Shown here piece by piece: positions 16,235 to 24,981 of a stretch of 64,000 bases of DNA. Numbering within the stretch: position 1 is the stretch's first letter; each line of letters opens with the position of its first letter. The position numbers and the translations under genes are program-made. The DNA comes from Cyclobacteriaceae bacterium (GTDB lineage Bacteria > Bacteroidota > Bacteroidia > Cytophagales > Cyclobacteriaceae): the NCBI GenBank assembly GCA_016787665.1, contig JAEUUC010000010.1:310001-374000 (forward strand), read 5' to 3'. Under the pieces are notes generated by a model. That model searched no databases and had not been told where the DNA came from. It saw only the letters and a list, made by a program, of their open reading frames with translations.

Positions 16235-16974
16235 ACTGCCGGGTCTAATACATTTCCAAATCTTCGTTCACGCTGCTGGTATGCCCAGATGGCTTCATAT
16301 AAATCTTCTTTGCGGAAGTCAGGCCAAAGCTTGTGCGTGATGTACAATTCGGTGTATGCAATTTGCCACAACAAGAAGTTGCTTACGCGCATTTCACCGC
16401 TGGTACGAATCAGTAATTCGGGGTCGGGTACACCGGCCGTTTCCAACAGATCAATGATTTTTTTCTCGTCAATATCGTCCGGACTCAGTTTGCCTTGTTG
16501 TACCTGCAACGCCATCTTGCGCATGGCTTGCACCAACTCCCATCGCCCGCTGTAGCTGAGGGCCAGAATCATTCGAAGGCCCGTGTTATTTTGAGTGGCC
16601 TCCTTGGCCGAAGCCAGGTTTCGCTGACAGTCAACCGGCAAATGATTGATATCCCCTATGGTCACCAATTTCACATCGTTATCCAGCAGTGTCTTGATTT
16701 CCTTCTGAAGCGTGTTGACCAACAACTCCATTAAGCCATCCACCTCGTCTTTCGGTCGGCTCCAATTCTCGGTGCTAAAGGCATACAACGTCAGGTACTT
16801 AATCCCCAGCTCACCACACCCCTCGGTTACATCTTTGACTGCCTGAATGGCATTGCGATGACCAAAGATGCGGGCCGCTCCTTTGTTGCGAGCCCACCGG
16901 CCATTGCCATCCATGATGACGGCCACATGGCGCGGCATCTTATTGGGGTCAATATTTTCCTTAAATGAACTCAC
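16231..16974 (-). CDS. uppS: Isoprenyl transferase (undecaprenyl diphosphate synthase)
   Basis: A 247-residue cis-prenyltransferase that extends farnesyl diphosphate with isopentenyl units to make the lipid carrier for peptidoglycan and glycans. The signature AVIMDGNGRWARNKG carries the catalytic Asp D22; TLYAFSTENWSRP and ELLIRTSGEMRVSNFLLWQIAYTELY complete the family pattern. It is first in the uppS-bamA-ompH-ompH operon and overlaps bamA by four bases. A -7 box (16989-16982) just before the ATG suggests an internal promoter after the DUF6089 genes. Confidence 0.95.
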   Translation of the reverse strand: MSSFKENIDPNKMPRHVAVIMDGNGRWARNKGAARIFGHRNAIQAVKDVTEGCGELGIKYLTLYAFSTENWSRPKDEVDGLMELLVNTLQKEIKTLLDNDVKLVTIGDINHLPVDCQRNLASAKEATQNNTGLRMILALSYSGRWELVQAMRKMALQVQQGKLSPDDIDEKKIIDLLETAGVPDPELLIRTSGEMRVSNFLLWQIAYTELYITHKLWPDFRKEDLYEAIWAYQQRERRFGNVLDPAV

Positions 16975-16981
16975 AAGCCGG

Positions 16982-16989
16982 CAAAATTA
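16982..16989 (-). promoter_or_regulatory. -7 promoter box TAATTTTG before uppS
   Basis: An exact TAnnTTTG match on the minus strand, seven bases before the uppS ATG, giving a nearly leaderless transcript. No -33 element at the expected spacing; a TTTG lies 28 bases upstream. Confidence 0.45.
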
Positions 16990-17024
16990 GCCTTTTTTAA
17001 AGATTATTCGAACTGCTCAAATTC

Positions 17025-17726
17025 TCACCGATACGGGCTGGTGGGGCAGGGGATTTCGTAAAAAGTATAGGTAAGCGAGAACCCCGTGTAGAAGTAATTG
17101 TCGTAGTCGAAACGATTTCCGTATTGGTAATTCTTGATCGTCACATCGCCATCCGAAACATTGTCCAGGTAGTCGAAAAAGGTTTTGCGAATGCCGAACT
17201 CGAACGACAGGTAATAGCGCGGGTTGAGCACATACTTTACGCCACCGCCAAACGGAATAGCCAGTTGAACGTTGCTGTACTCAGCCGTTTTGTTGGGTAC
17301 ACCTGAAATACCGAAGAGGGCCGCCCCCGCAAACAAGTATGGTGTAAATCGCAATCTCCTCACATCGTCACGCCAGTTCAAAAAGTGGTATTCAAATCCA
17401 GCACCTACCTCCATCAGGAATACATCGAAGGAGGCCGCCCTTTGAGCCGCAAAGGCATCCAGCGGATCTGCGGTATCGGACGCGCCAACTTTACCCGCGG
17501 TAAGGGTGGATCTGAAACTCACCACGTTGCTGATGTTGGATTTGTAAAAAACGGTTGCAGCCGGTTTGCTAAACCTCAGATTGTAAGATCGGGCAAGATC
17601 ACCCGTGTAATTAAAAACACCGAGTCCCCCGCCTACCTCGGCCCGTTGCACAGATAGCTGGGCTATGGACGGGGTCCATCCGACCCAAACCAGCACCACC
17701 AGGCTGATCGGATGAAACCTTTTCAT
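17025..17726 (-). CDS. DUF6089-like outer membrane beta-barrel protein (copy 2)
   Basis: A 233-residue exported protein with the signal peptide MKRFHPISLVVLVWVGWTPSIAQ. Alternating hydrophobic strands (EVGGGLGVFNYTGDLA, FTPYLFAGAALFGI, LAIPFGGGVKYVLNPRYYLSFEFGIRKTFFDYLDNVS) indicate a small barrel. The FDYLDNVS segment and the PFG-G-KY/RF strand recur in the next gene upstream (FTDYLDDVS), so the two are paralogues. In Bacteroidota such proteins stand between nadK and uppS-bamA. The role is unknown; the position suggests envelope assembly. Confidence 0.75.
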   Translation of the reverse strand: MKRFHPISLVVLVWVGWTPSIAQLSVQRAEVGGGLGVFNYTGDLARSYNLRFSKPAATVFYKSNISNVVSFRSTLTAGKVGASDTADPLDAFAAQRAASFDVFLMEVGAGFEYHFLNWRDDVRRLRFTPYLFAGAALFGISGVPNKTAEYSNVQLAIPFGGGVKYVLNPRYYLSFEFGIRKTFFDYLDNVSDGDVTIKNYQYGNRFDYDNYFYTGFSLTYTFYEIPCPTSPYR

Positions 17727-17744
17727 TTCGTTGGGGTCAGTTGA

Positions 17745-18800
17745 TTATCTGAATTTGGCACGGTGGATGTTACCCAAAATGTAGGTAAGCCGCACCGAAG
17801 TGACCATGTAGATGTCGCGGTCATTTTTGTTTCCCCGTACGTTATCCGGGTGCTCATGTCCATAACCCGGCAACACCGTATACCCGCCATAGGAGAAGGC
17901 ATTACCCTGGGCAATCTTTTGCTGCACTTCGGGCAATTCGCTCGATCGGTAAGACATCGCGCGAGCCAGTTCTGAGTCGAGTTCCGTAAGGTCAACAAAG
18001 TTCTGACTGACATCATCCAGGTAGTCGGTAAAGGTGTAGCGGAAGGACAGGTCTGCTGCGATATCAAAAACTTCATTGATCTTAAAACGTGCACCAATGC
18101 CAAATGGTATAGCCACTTGAACGGCTTTGTAGGGTTTTATGCCATGGTTAGCCGCGGTTGTCGGCAAGTCGGCATATTGACCCTCGGTGCCGAGCTTTCG
18201 GAGGTTGACCCAATCACCTGCTTCGGGCAACGGATTGCCATTAAGATCACGCTCAGGGGCCTTTCCTTGTGGATTGCTGATGAATCCGGCCACGCCCAGA
18301 AAAACGTAAGGTGTCCATCGGACGCGGCTCATATACGTTCCGGTATTTTCAAACAAGTCAAAGACGGCTACGAGGGAAAGCTCCTTGATCTGATTGCGAA
18401 AGCTAAGGTTGCGTTGGTACCGGTAGATACCATTGTCCAGGTCATCTGGCTTGGCCGATTCCGCATCGGAGCCCCTCAGCGTTCCAAACATGAATTGACC
18501 CATAAGCGAATACCGCGGGCCAAAACGGTGTGTAACGGAAAACGCGAAACCGGGACGGGTAAACGAGATGTCTGTACTCAGGCGCTTTGGTGCGGGTGCC
18601 AGATCGCCATAATAATTGAGCGCATTTACAGAGAAGCCGATGGAGTTATACACCTTGGATTTGAAACTTGACTTACTGCCGCGGAAACTGGCAATTTTGG
18701 TATTGCCCTTTTTGATCGCCTTGCGATTAAATTGAGCCATAGACTCGCCCGCGAGACCGACCCAAAAGAGGGCCACCAAAACAAAAAATAACCTTCTCAT
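17745..18800 (-). CDS. DUF6089-like outer membrane beta-barrel protein (copy 1)
   Basis: A 351-residue exported protein with the signal peptide MRRLFFVLVALFWVGLAGESMAQ, a basic linker, then barrel-like strands (GFSVNALNYYGDLAPAP, FAFSVTHRFGPRYSLMGQFMFG, WTPYVFLGVAGFI, VAIPFGIGARFKINEVFDIAADLSFRYTFTDYLDDVS). It is larger than its paralogue at 17025 because of a loop with PEAGDWVNLRKLG and a C-terminal insertion. The gap to the paralogue is 18 bases. It has its own -7 box 23 bases upstream of the ATG. The function is not established. Confidence 0.75.
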   Translation of the reverse strand: MRRLFFVLVALFWVGLAGESMAQFNRKAIKKGNTKIASFRGSKSSFKSKVYNSIGFSVNALNYYGDLAPAPKRLSTDISFTRPGFAFSVTHRFGPRYSLMGQFMFGTLRGSDAESAKPDDLDNGIYRYQRNLSFRNQIKELSLVAVFDLFENTGTYMSRVRWTPYVFLGVAGFISNPQGKAPERDLNGNPLPEAGDWVNLRKLGTEGQYADLPTTAANHGIKPYKAVQVAIPFGIGARFKINEVFDIAADLSFRYTFTDYLDDVSQNFVDLTELDSELARAMSYRSSELPEVQQKIAQGNAFSYGGYTVLPGYGHEHPDNVRGNKNDRDIYMVTSVRLTYILGNIHRAKFR

Positions 18801-18823
18801 GCTCAGAGAGTATTTGGGAAGTA

Positions 18824-18831
18824 CAAAACTA
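18824..18831 (-). promoter_or_regulatory. -7 promoter box TAGTTTTG for the DUF6089 genes
   Basis: An exact TAnnTTTG match on the minus strand, 23 bases before the ATG at 18800, in the 86-base gap after nadK. No convincing -33 element. Confidence 0.5.
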
Positions 18832-18886
18832 AAAATAAACCTGACATCTACGTGCGGATCGGTGTGAAAAAAGGGCCTAATGGCTG

Positions 18887-19762
18887 TTAGTTTCGAAGAT
18901 CGAGTCCCCAGTTCAGCTTCTGGCGAAGGGTTTTGAAGTAGTGTTGGCCCGGTGTTTGGACCAACTTGACCTTAAATCGCTCGCGGGTAACCTTGAGTTT
19001 GACGGTTTCATCGATAGTTTCGAAGCGCGAGTCAAGCGATACCAGATACTTTTTGCTGCGCCCTTCGACCTGAAACGTGATTTCCGCATCATCTGATATT
19101 ACAATGGGGCGCGTGCCCAGGTTGTGCGGGCTCACAGCCGTAATGATCAGGCTTTCAGACCGCGGGTAAACGAGCGGCCCCCCGCAACTGAGGGAATATC
19201 CTGTTGAGCCGGTAGGGGTCGATACAATTACCCCATCGGACCAATACGAATTGAGCAACTCGCCATCCACATACACATGAACGGTAATCATGGATGAGGT
19301 GTCCTTCTTCATGATCGTAAAGTCATTCAACGCAAAGCTAAGTCCGCCAAATAGCCGGGGTGTTGCGGTCAACTTCAGTAGGGTCCGAGAATCGATGGAA
19401 AAATTTCCATTTAACAGGTGCGCAATAGCTTTCTCAGAATCCTCACGGCTCGTGGTCGCCAAAAATCCAAGTCGGCCGGTGTTGATGCCAAGGATTGGAA
19501 CCTCCGCCTTGTTGACATAGGTAACCGATTCGAGTAAGGTGCCATCACCGCCAAGGGAAAGAAAAAAATCGAGGCCCTTCAGGCTTTGGCCCAGCGAAAA
19601 CGACTTGAGCTTGGCCGATTGAATTCGGGGAGATTTGACTTGCTTTAGAAACTTGTCCGAAACCCAAATCTCAACACGATTCCGGTGGAGGTAATCGACC
19701 AGACGTTCGATGAATCGATTTGATTTCTGCTGGAAGTCGCGGCCGTGAATACCAAAGCGCAT
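18887..19762 (-). CDS. nadK: NAD kinase
   Basis: A 291-residue NAD kinase that makes NADP+ from NAD+ and ATP. The signature GGDGT is at 71-75 (FFLSLGGDGTLLESV), NDF at 146-148 and the substrate loop STPTGSTGYSLSCGGP at 181-196. Length and all motifs are normal. It follows the CBS-domain gene on the same strand (22-base gap); this CBS-nadK-DUF6089-uppS-bamA order appears to be conserved in Bacteroidota. Confidence 0.95.
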   Translation of the reverse strand: MRFGIHGRDFQQKSNRFIERLVDYLHRNRVEIWVSDKFLKQVKSPRIQSAKLKSFSLGQSLKGLDFFLSLGGDGTLLESVTYVNKAEVPILGINTGRLGFLATTSREDSEKAIAHLLNGNFSIDSRTLLKLTATPRLFGGLSFALNDFTIMKKDTSSMITVHVYVDGELLNSYWSDGVIVSTPTGSTGYSLSCGGPLVYPRSESLIITAVSPHNLGTRPIVISDDAEITFQVEGRSKKYLVSLDSRFETIDETVKLKVTRERFKVKLVQTPGQHYFKTLRQKLNWGLDLRN

Positions 19763-19784
19763 GAGCGAAGGTAAGCAAATGACC

Positions 19785-20450
19785 TCAGATATTCAGGTAA
19801 CGCATGAGCAAGTCAATGCGTTCTTTCCCTTCGTCTTCGCGCTTGGTTTCCCGGTAGCGGGCAATAACCCGATAACCAAAGCGCTCAAGCGTGGCCACGA
19901 TGCGCGACAAATCATCCTGATTGATTTTCAATGTCAGCTTAATCTTGCCCTTGTCCATGGGGTCTTCCACGAGCGTGCTGCTCAACACCTTGGCGTTATT
20001 CTCTTCGATGTATCGGCAAATCTCAGCAAGAGAATAATCAATCAGGTCCATCGACAGCACCAGGATGCTCCCCGGCATTTGTACCGCAGCCGATTGCGCA
20101 AAGGAGGTCATAACGTCTTGCACCGTTATAACACCTGCGTAATGGTTGTCCTCATCCAGCACAGCCACAATGCCAAGCTTATTGTCGCCCGCTACCTTTA
20201 GAATATCATAAAAGTGCGAGTCAAGGGAGACGAAGCAATCCTCACCTTCGAGGCGAAAATCTCCCAGTCGTTTGTCAATCTCGTTCGACTCCAGAATAGC
20301 CTCTTCCGATATAAAGCCCAGTAGCTTACCATTTTCTACTACGGGCAAATGATTACAGCGGAATTCTTCGATCCACACAACCGCCTTATGGGCATCGTCC
20401 GTCACCTTGAGGGGCGGAATCATATAGTTGATAAGTTCTGCGGCAACCAC
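19785..20450 (-). CDS. CBS-domain protein (AcuB-like)
   Basis: A 221-residue cytoplasmic protein. Residues 1-125 hold two CBS motifs (VTDDAHKAVVWIEEFRCNHLPVVENGKLLGFISEEAIL and HFYDILKVAGDNKLGIVAVLDEDNHYAGVITVQDVM), which normally bind adenosine nucleotides. Residues about 135-205 look like an ACT-like segment (GSILVLSMDLIDYSLAEICRYIEENNAKVLSS). The position between a hydrolase (one-base gap) and nadK suggests it senses nucleotides in NAD(P) metabolism, but this is inference. Confidence 0.8.
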   Translation of the reverse strand: MVAAELINYMIPPLKVTDDAHKAVVWIEEFRCNHLPVVENGKLLGFISEEAILESNEIDKRLGDFRLEGEDCFVSLDSHFYDILKVAGDNKLGIVAVLDEDNHYAGVITVQDVMTSFAQSAAVQMPGSILVLSMDLIDYSLAEICRYIEENNAKVLSSTLVEDPMDKGKIKLTLKINQDDLSRIVATLERFGYRVIARYRETKREDEGKERIDLLMRYLNI

Positions 20451-20451
20451 G

Positions 20452-21204
20452 TTATGCGGATAAAAACTCGTCTACCAGTTCATTGAACTTCGCGGGATGC
20501 TCCATCATGGGCGCATGACAACACTTGTCGATAAACCGTAACTCGGAATTCGGTATCAGTCGGTTGAACTCATGGGCTACCATGGGCGGAGTGATCGTAT
20601 CGTTCAAGCCCCACACCAGCAGCGTGGGCACTTTAATGTTGGGCAATTCCAATGCCAGATTATTGCGCTGTGCCGATTTCGCAATGGCCACAATGCGCAT
20701 ACATTTCGGAATGCTCTTGGTTGTCTCAAACACTTCGTCAACGAGTTCTTTGCTGGCCACCTTAGGATCGTAGAACGTATAGGCCACGCGCTCCTGAATA
20801 TAATCGTAACTTCCCCTGCGGGGATACGATCCTCCCATGGTGTTCTCAAACAGTCCCGAACTGCCGGTGAGAATAAGCTTCGATACTTTTTCCGGATTGC
20901 TCAGCGTATAGAGTAAGCCCACATGGCCACCCAGTGAGTTACCCATGATGATCATGTTATCCAACTTCATCGTACTCACAAACTGCTCGGTGAACTGGCG
21001 CAATCCCTCCAGGCCTGCCTCTTTGATGGGCATTTCGTAGATCGGCAGCATGGGAATCACCACCCGGTACTTGGCCTGGAAACGATTGACTACACCTTCC
21101 CAGTTGCTCAGGGCGCCAAAGAGTCCGTGCAGCAACATCAGCACCTGGCCAGTGCCTTCGTCAACGTACTTAAACCCCTCTTTTTCCTTTACGTTTAGCG
21201 CCAT
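20452..21204 (-). CDS. Alpha/beta hydrolase
   Basis: A 250-residue alpha/beta hydrolase with a complete triad: S90 (MGNSLGG), D202 (WGLNDTITPP) and H230 (CCHAPMME); the oxyanion loop is LLHGLFG at 24-30. The N-terminus starts directly in the cytoplasmic fold with no signal peptide. Similar hydrolases accompany pdxJ and nadK in this phylum. The substrate cannot be inferred. The stop is one base from the CBS gene start, so the genes form one operon. Confidence 0.85.
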   Translation of the reverse strand: MALNVKEKEGFKYVDEGTGQVLMLLHGLFGALSNWEGVVNRFQAKYRVVIPMLPIYEMPIKEAGLEGLRQFTEQFVSTMKLDNMIIMGNSLGGHVGLLYTLSNPEKVSKLILTGSSGLFENTMGGSYPRRGSYDYIQERVAYTFYDPKVASKELVDEVFETTKSIPKCMRIVAIAKSAQRNNLALELPNIKVPTLLVWGLNDTITPPMVAHEFNRLIPNSELRFIDKCCHAPMMEHPAKFNELVDEFLSA

Positions 21205-21289
21205 ACGGGCCCGATTTGGGGATAAATAACTGAAAAATCAGCGAAAGCGGAAAAATTAAAAAAATGAACGCTGGGCGGCATTTGGCCAA

Positions 21290-21805
21290 TCAGCCATTTT
21301 TGAAATCGAGGAAAATTTCTTTGAGGAACGGCAAAAACGAAGCGAACCAATCGGTTACTCGAGGCGCAAAATCAACCACCTGCGGATACAACCAGGAACC
21401 GGCCGTCCAGCCCTGGGGCAATTCCAGACTCACTGCACGCATCAGCCACAACACAATGCTGATACAAAAGGTATACTTGAACAAGCCGAGTAAAGCACCG
21501 GCTATTTCGTCTACCCGTCCCAGAAAGGTTTTGTCCACCCGGTCGCTCACCCAGCGGCCCAACACCACCACCACAATCACCACAATGAGAAAAACAGTGA
21601 AGAAGGCAATGTACGGCAGGTACACGCGGTCGGCATTAAACTCGCGCGCCAGGTATTCCATGGCCACGGCCATCAGCTTAAAACCCAACCACACGCCCAG
21701 CAAAAGCGCCAGCAGGTAGAACAACTCCATTAAAAACCCTTTTCGATAGCCGAAAAAGGCGCCCAAGGCTAATATGATCAGCAGAGCAATGTCAGCGTAA
21801 CTCAA
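21290..21805 (-). CDS. CvpA family membrane protein
   Basis: A 171-residue protein with four membrane helices and the CvpA N-terminal pattern L-SYADIALLIILALGAFFGYRKGFLMEL. I choose a TTG start at 21805: it aligns with the family methionine of M-x-x-x-D and overlaps the yqeY stop as TTGA. The first in-frame ATG is at 21829 and would add MGEKTAQP inside yqeY. CvpA proteins influence colicin V production, purF expression and envelope integrity in other bacteria; the molecular activity is unclear. Confidence 0.8.
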   Translation of the reverse strand: MSYADIALLIILALGAFFGYRKGFLMELFYLLALLLGVWLGFKLMAVAMEYLAREFNADRVYLPYIAFFTVFLIVVIVVVVLGRWVSDRVDKTFLGRVDEIAGALLGLFKYTFCISIVLWLMRAVSLELPQGWTAGSWLYPQVVDFAPRVTDWFASFLPFLKEIFLDFKNG

Positions 21806-22254
21806 GGGTTGAGCAGTTTTTTCACCCATTCGGAAATCACTTTGCCATCGGCCTGACCCGCCAGCGCTTTGGTGGCCGCACCCATTACCTTGCCCATGTC
21901 TTGGGGACCTGTAGCGCCTACCTGGGCGATCACTTTCTTGACCGCCTCAACAATCTCGGCTTCGGTCAATTGCTTGGGCAAATAGCGGCTGATGATATCC
22001 AACTGGAATTGTTCTTTTTGGGCAAGGTCCGTACGGCCTTCTTTCTGAAAAATCTCAGCCGACTCTTTGCGCTGCTTGGCGGCCTTCATGAGCAATTTGT
22101 TTTCCGCCTCAGGGGTTAGCTCCGTTGCTGCGCCCTTCTCCGTTTCGGCCAGTAAGATCATGGACTTGATGCTGCGCAGGGCATCTAACTCCTCTTTATT
22201 TTTAGCCAGCATGGCCTTTTTGATATCGCCATCAATCGTAGTCTTTAAGCTCAT
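21802..22254 (-). CDS. GatB/YqeY domain protein
   Basis: A 150-residue YqeY-like protein: SLKTTIDGDIKKAMLAKNKEELDALRSIKSMILLAE at the start and YLPKQLTEAEIVEAVKKVI...MGKVMGAATKALAGQADGKVISEWVKKLL at the end. The fold equals the tRNA-binding tail of GatB and is suspected of a tRNA-related role. It is transcribed divergently from pdxJ with a -7 box in the 43-base gap. The stop overlaps the cvpA start. Confidence 0.88.
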   Translation of the reverse strand: MSLKTTIDGDIKKAMLAKNKEELDALRSIKSMILLAETEKGAATELTPEAENKLLMKAAKQRKESAEIFQKEGRTDLAQKEQFQLDIISRYLPKQLTEAEIVEAVKKVIAQVGATGPQDMGKVMGAATKALAGQADGKVISEWVKKLLNP

Positions 22255-22275
22255 GGTTTTCCTTTAATTTCGGGA

Positions 22276-22283
22276 CAAAATTA
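22276..22283 (-). promoter_or_regulatory. -7 promoter box TAATTTTG for yqeY-cvpA
   Basis: An exact TAnnTTTG match on the minus strand, 21 bases before the ATG at 22254. On the plus strand the same gap has TAATTTCG at 22265-22272, a one-mismatch -7 box for pdxJ, so the two promoters overlap back to back. Confidence 0.5.
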
Positions 22284-22297
22284 TCAAACCAAACGGA

Positions 22298-23011
22298 ATG
22301 ACGCGCCTTAGTGTCAACATCAACAAACTCGCCACACTGCGCAATTCCCGCGGGGGTAACAACCCAGACGTGGTGCGTGGCGCATTGGACTGCGAACGTT
22401 TTGGCGCGCAGGGCATCACCGTTCATCCGCGGCCCGATGAGCGCCACATTCGCTACCGCGATGTGTTGGACTTACACCGGGTGGTAACCACTGAATTCAA
22501 CATTGAGGGTTACCCGGATGAACGTTATCTGAAGATCATCAGCGAAGTGAAGCCTGCCCAGGCAACGCTGGTGCCTGATGGACCGCACGTGCTTACCTCC
22601 AATGCCGGTTGGAATACACACGAACATCGCCCCTTTCTTACGGACATCATCCGCGAACTTAAAAAAAGCGGTTGCCGGGTTTCCGTTTTTGTTGATGCTG
22701 ATGCGGGTATGGTGGAGGGCGCTGCTGCGGCCGGGGCGGATAGGATTGAATTGTATACAGAGCCTTATGCAGCTGGTTATGATAAGAATCGCACGGAGAC
22801 CGTTCGCCCCTATGTAAAAGCAGCGGAAGCCGCCATCGACTGCGGGATGGGCATCAATGCCGGCCACGATTTAAATCTGCTGAACTTGAAATTTCTCAAG
22901 CAATCACTTCCGGCATTGGATGAGGTTTCCATCGGCCATGCTTTGATTTGCGATGCGTTGTATTTTGGATTAGAGAATGCGATTCAACTTTATCTGAGGG
23001 AGTTGAAATGA
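22298..23011 (+). CDS. pdxJ: Pyridoxine 5'-phosphate synthase
   Basis: A 237-residue TIM-barrel enzyme that condenses 1-deoxyxylulose 5-phosphate with 3-amino-1-hydroxyacetone phosphate in DXP-dependent vitamin B6 synthesis. Seen motifs are [40 protein letters not shown] (43-54) and the C-terminal [12 protein letters not shown]...[17 protein letters not shown]. Length is normal. It converges with the patatin gene (19-base gap) and is divergent from yqeY. Confidence 0.95.
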   Translation: MTRLSVNINKLATLRNSRGGNNPDVVRGALDCERFGAQGITVHPRPDERHIRYRDVLDLHRVVTTEFNIEGYPDERYLKIISEVKPAQATLVPDGPHVLTSNAGWNTHEHRPFLTDIIRELKKSGCRVSVFVDADAGMVEGAAAAGADRIELYTEPYAAGYDKNRTETVRPYVKAAEAAIDCGMGINAGHDLNLLNLKFLKQSLPALDEVSIGHALICDALYFGLENAIQLYLRELK

Positions 23012-23030
23012 AGTTCGATCCAGAAAGTCA

Positions 23031-23921
23031 TTAAATCCAGGCATCTTTCATTTCGTTTCGAGGCTCCTCCATGGCTTTATAAAACGCCCTTCGCCCCTCC
23101 TCAATAACCTCATTGGCGCGGTAGAACTCGAAGATGCCGCACACGTTGGTGTGGATGTTGACCACCACATCGGGCTGATGTACTTTGATCATAAGTTCGG
23201 TGACTCGTTCTTGCACCATGTCGGCCGATTTGTTCAACAGGTCGAACAGGCCTAACTTCTCCACTTTCTCTTCGGCCTTGTTATCGATCCGCAGGATTTG
23301 CGTGCGAAAGGCCTCAAGCATTTTTTCATAAGCCGCTTTCTCCTGATTCACCACTTCCTGTTTTTTCTCTTGTGGCCAATACGCGTTGAGATTTACCGCC
23401 ACCAGCAAATCGCCCGGCTCGCGTTTAACCACATCCAGCGGAAGCGGATTGAGCACACCGCCATCGACCAATTGCATGCGGCCTTCCGTAACGGGCGTGA
23501 ATATGGTCGGGATGGCCATCGATGCGCGCAGGGCACGAAACAAGCTGCCCGAGCGGAAGTGAACCTCCTTGCGGGAGACCACATCGGCAGCAACGGCTGT
23601 AAACGGGACGCTGAAGTTTTCAATGAAATGGTCGCCAATCAATTGCTCAACCGCTTTCAGCACCCGCTCGCCCTTCACGAACCCCTGGGCGTTCAGGGTA
23701 AAGTCAAGGAGATTGAAAACGTCCAGTTTACTTAGCCCCACCAAGAAATGCTTGTACTCGGGCAAGTGACCCGTGCAGTAAATGCCGCCCACGATGGCCC
23801 CCATCGAACTGCCCGCCACCTCCACAATCCGGTAGCCATTCCTTTCCAGTTCTTCAATTACCCCGATGTGAGCCATACCCCGCGCGCCTCCACTCCCCAG
23901 CACCAAACGCACCGATTTCAT
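23031..23921 (-). CDS. Patatin-like phospholipase (RssA-like)
   Basis: A 296-residue cytoplasmic patatin. The oxyanion hole is GSGGARG (9-15), the nucleophile is S39 in GSSMG and the dyad Asp is D163 in LVDGG. There is no signal peptide or barrel, unlike the second patatin at 33968. It is expected to hydrolyse acyl esters of phospholipids. The C-terminal part (about 180-296) is helical and charged. It is a single gene on its strand. Confidence 0.88.
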   Translation of the reverse strand: MKSVRLVLGSGGARGMAHIGVIEELERNGYRIVEVAGSSMGAIVGGIYCTGHLPEYKHFLVGLSKLDVFNLLDFTLNAQGFVKGERVLKAVEQLIGDHFIENFSVPFTAVAADVVSRKEVHFRSGSLFRALRASMAIPTIFTPVTEGRMQLVDGGVLNPLPLDVVKREPGDLLVAVNLNAYWPQEKKQEVVNQEKAAYEKMLEAFRTQILRIDNKAEEKVEKLGLFDLLNKSADMVQERVTELMIKVHQPDVVVNIHTNVCGIFEFYRANEVIEEGRRAFYKAMEEPRNEMKDAWI

Positions 23922-24003
23922 TCAACTAAAATTTTTGTGTACCAAGATAATGACAGATTGTATCGTTTACGCATCGTTTTTCGTTATATCTTCACCTTGC
24001 CCT

Positions 24004-24549
24004 ATGATTCGATACCTGTATTTGTTGGCCTTGTTTTGTACGCTGGTGGCGTGCAAAGAAGTAAGTTTCCCCGAACCCCAACCTCGTGGAATTGAAGCTG
24101 CGAGAGAAATTCCGGCCCCACTTCGCGGGCAATACCTCGCGCGCGAGTCGAATGGCTCGGGTGGCGACACGATTACGGTGGAAGCGTGGGGATATCATCT
24201 GCGCGATAAAGACGACAAAGACTGGCTGGGGCAGGGGCGACTAAGCGACAGCCTGGTTGTGAAGGCCCATCAGAATTATTATTTCGTCAACTTTCGCTCG
24301 GGTGATCAATGGGTACTGCGCGTTATTAAACGTTTGCCGAATGGCGACCTTCACTTTATGGGGCTGGACGTAGAGGACAACGAAAATCGAAAAACCCTTC
24401 TGAAGAAGCTATCGAAGTACGGTCCGGTGAAAGAGATCAAACGTGACCAAGACACGTACTATCAGATCAACCCGTCCGCGGCACAGCTGATGGAAATAAT
24501 TAAAGAAGGCCATTTTAAAAAGGAAACCCTTGAACGAATTGGAAACTAG
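24004..24549 (+). CDS. Lipoprotein of unknown function
   Basis: A 181-residue protein with a lipoprotein signal MIRYLYLLALFCTLVAC; the lipobox LVAC gives lipidated C17. The ATG at 24004 is chosen because the longer frame places a non-signal stretch before it. The mature part has alternating strands (GQYLARESNGSGGDTITVEAWGYHL, VLRVIKRLPNGDLHFMGLDVED) and no motif I recognise. It is followed three bases later by a small beta-rich exported protein, so the two may be co-expressed envelope components. Confidence 0.65.
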   Translation: MIRYLYLLALFCTLVACKEVSFPEPQPRGIEAAREIPAPLRGQYLARESNGSGGDTITVEAWGYHLRDKDDKDWLGQGRLSDSLVVKAHQNYYFVNFRSGDQWVLRVIKRLPNGDLHFMGLDVEDNENRKTLLKKLSKYGPVKEIKRDQDTYYQINPSAAQLMEIIKEGHFKKETLERIGN

Positions 24550-24552
24550 GAC

Positions 24553-24969
24553 ATGAATAAAATTTTTACGCTTCTCTTTGTAACTATAAGTTCAGCTTCG
24601 ATTTGTCATGGACAAATCGGTATCGCTTACCATCAATCCAACTTGCCCTTTGTCGGAATTAACTACGAGTTCAAAGACCGCCTCAGAATCGAACCACGAG
24701 TGGGTGTTGACTCATTTTTGGATGAGTTATCCGTAGAATTGATCGCGACCTACGACATCGTGAACAAAGCGCACGTTGAAATTTATGCCGGTCTGGGTGC
24801 TCGTAGCGGAGATTACTCCGGCCCGCTGCTGCCGATAGGGGCAAATTTTTTTCCGTTTGAATCAAAGAACTTTGGATTTCATCTTGAGGTTGCACCTATA
24901 TTTAGTGAGTCCGAAATACTGCGAGGTAGTTGGGGTATACGCTACAGGTTCCTGAAACGGCAAGAATAA
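24553..24969 (+). CDS. Small exported beta-rich protein, probably outer membrane
   Basis: A 138-residue protein with the signal peptide MNKIFTLLFVTISSASICHGQ. Five or six amphipathic strands follow (IGIAYHQSNLPFVGINYEF, RLRIEPRVGVDSF, AHVEIYAGLGARSGDYSG, FGFHLEVAPIFSESEILRGSWGIRYRFLKR), ending in an aromatic strand, as in small outer-membrane barrels. It is coupled to the lipoprotein upstream by a three-base gap. No family is recognised. Confidence 0.6.
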   Translation: MNKIFTLLFVTISSASICHGQIGIAYHQSNLPFVGINYEFKDRLRIEPRVGVDSFLDELSVELIATYDIVNKAHVEIYAGLGARSGDYSGPLLPIGANFFPFESKNFGFHLEVAPIFSESEILRGSWGIRYRFLKRQE

Positions 24970-24981
24970 ACTTGCCCTGAT

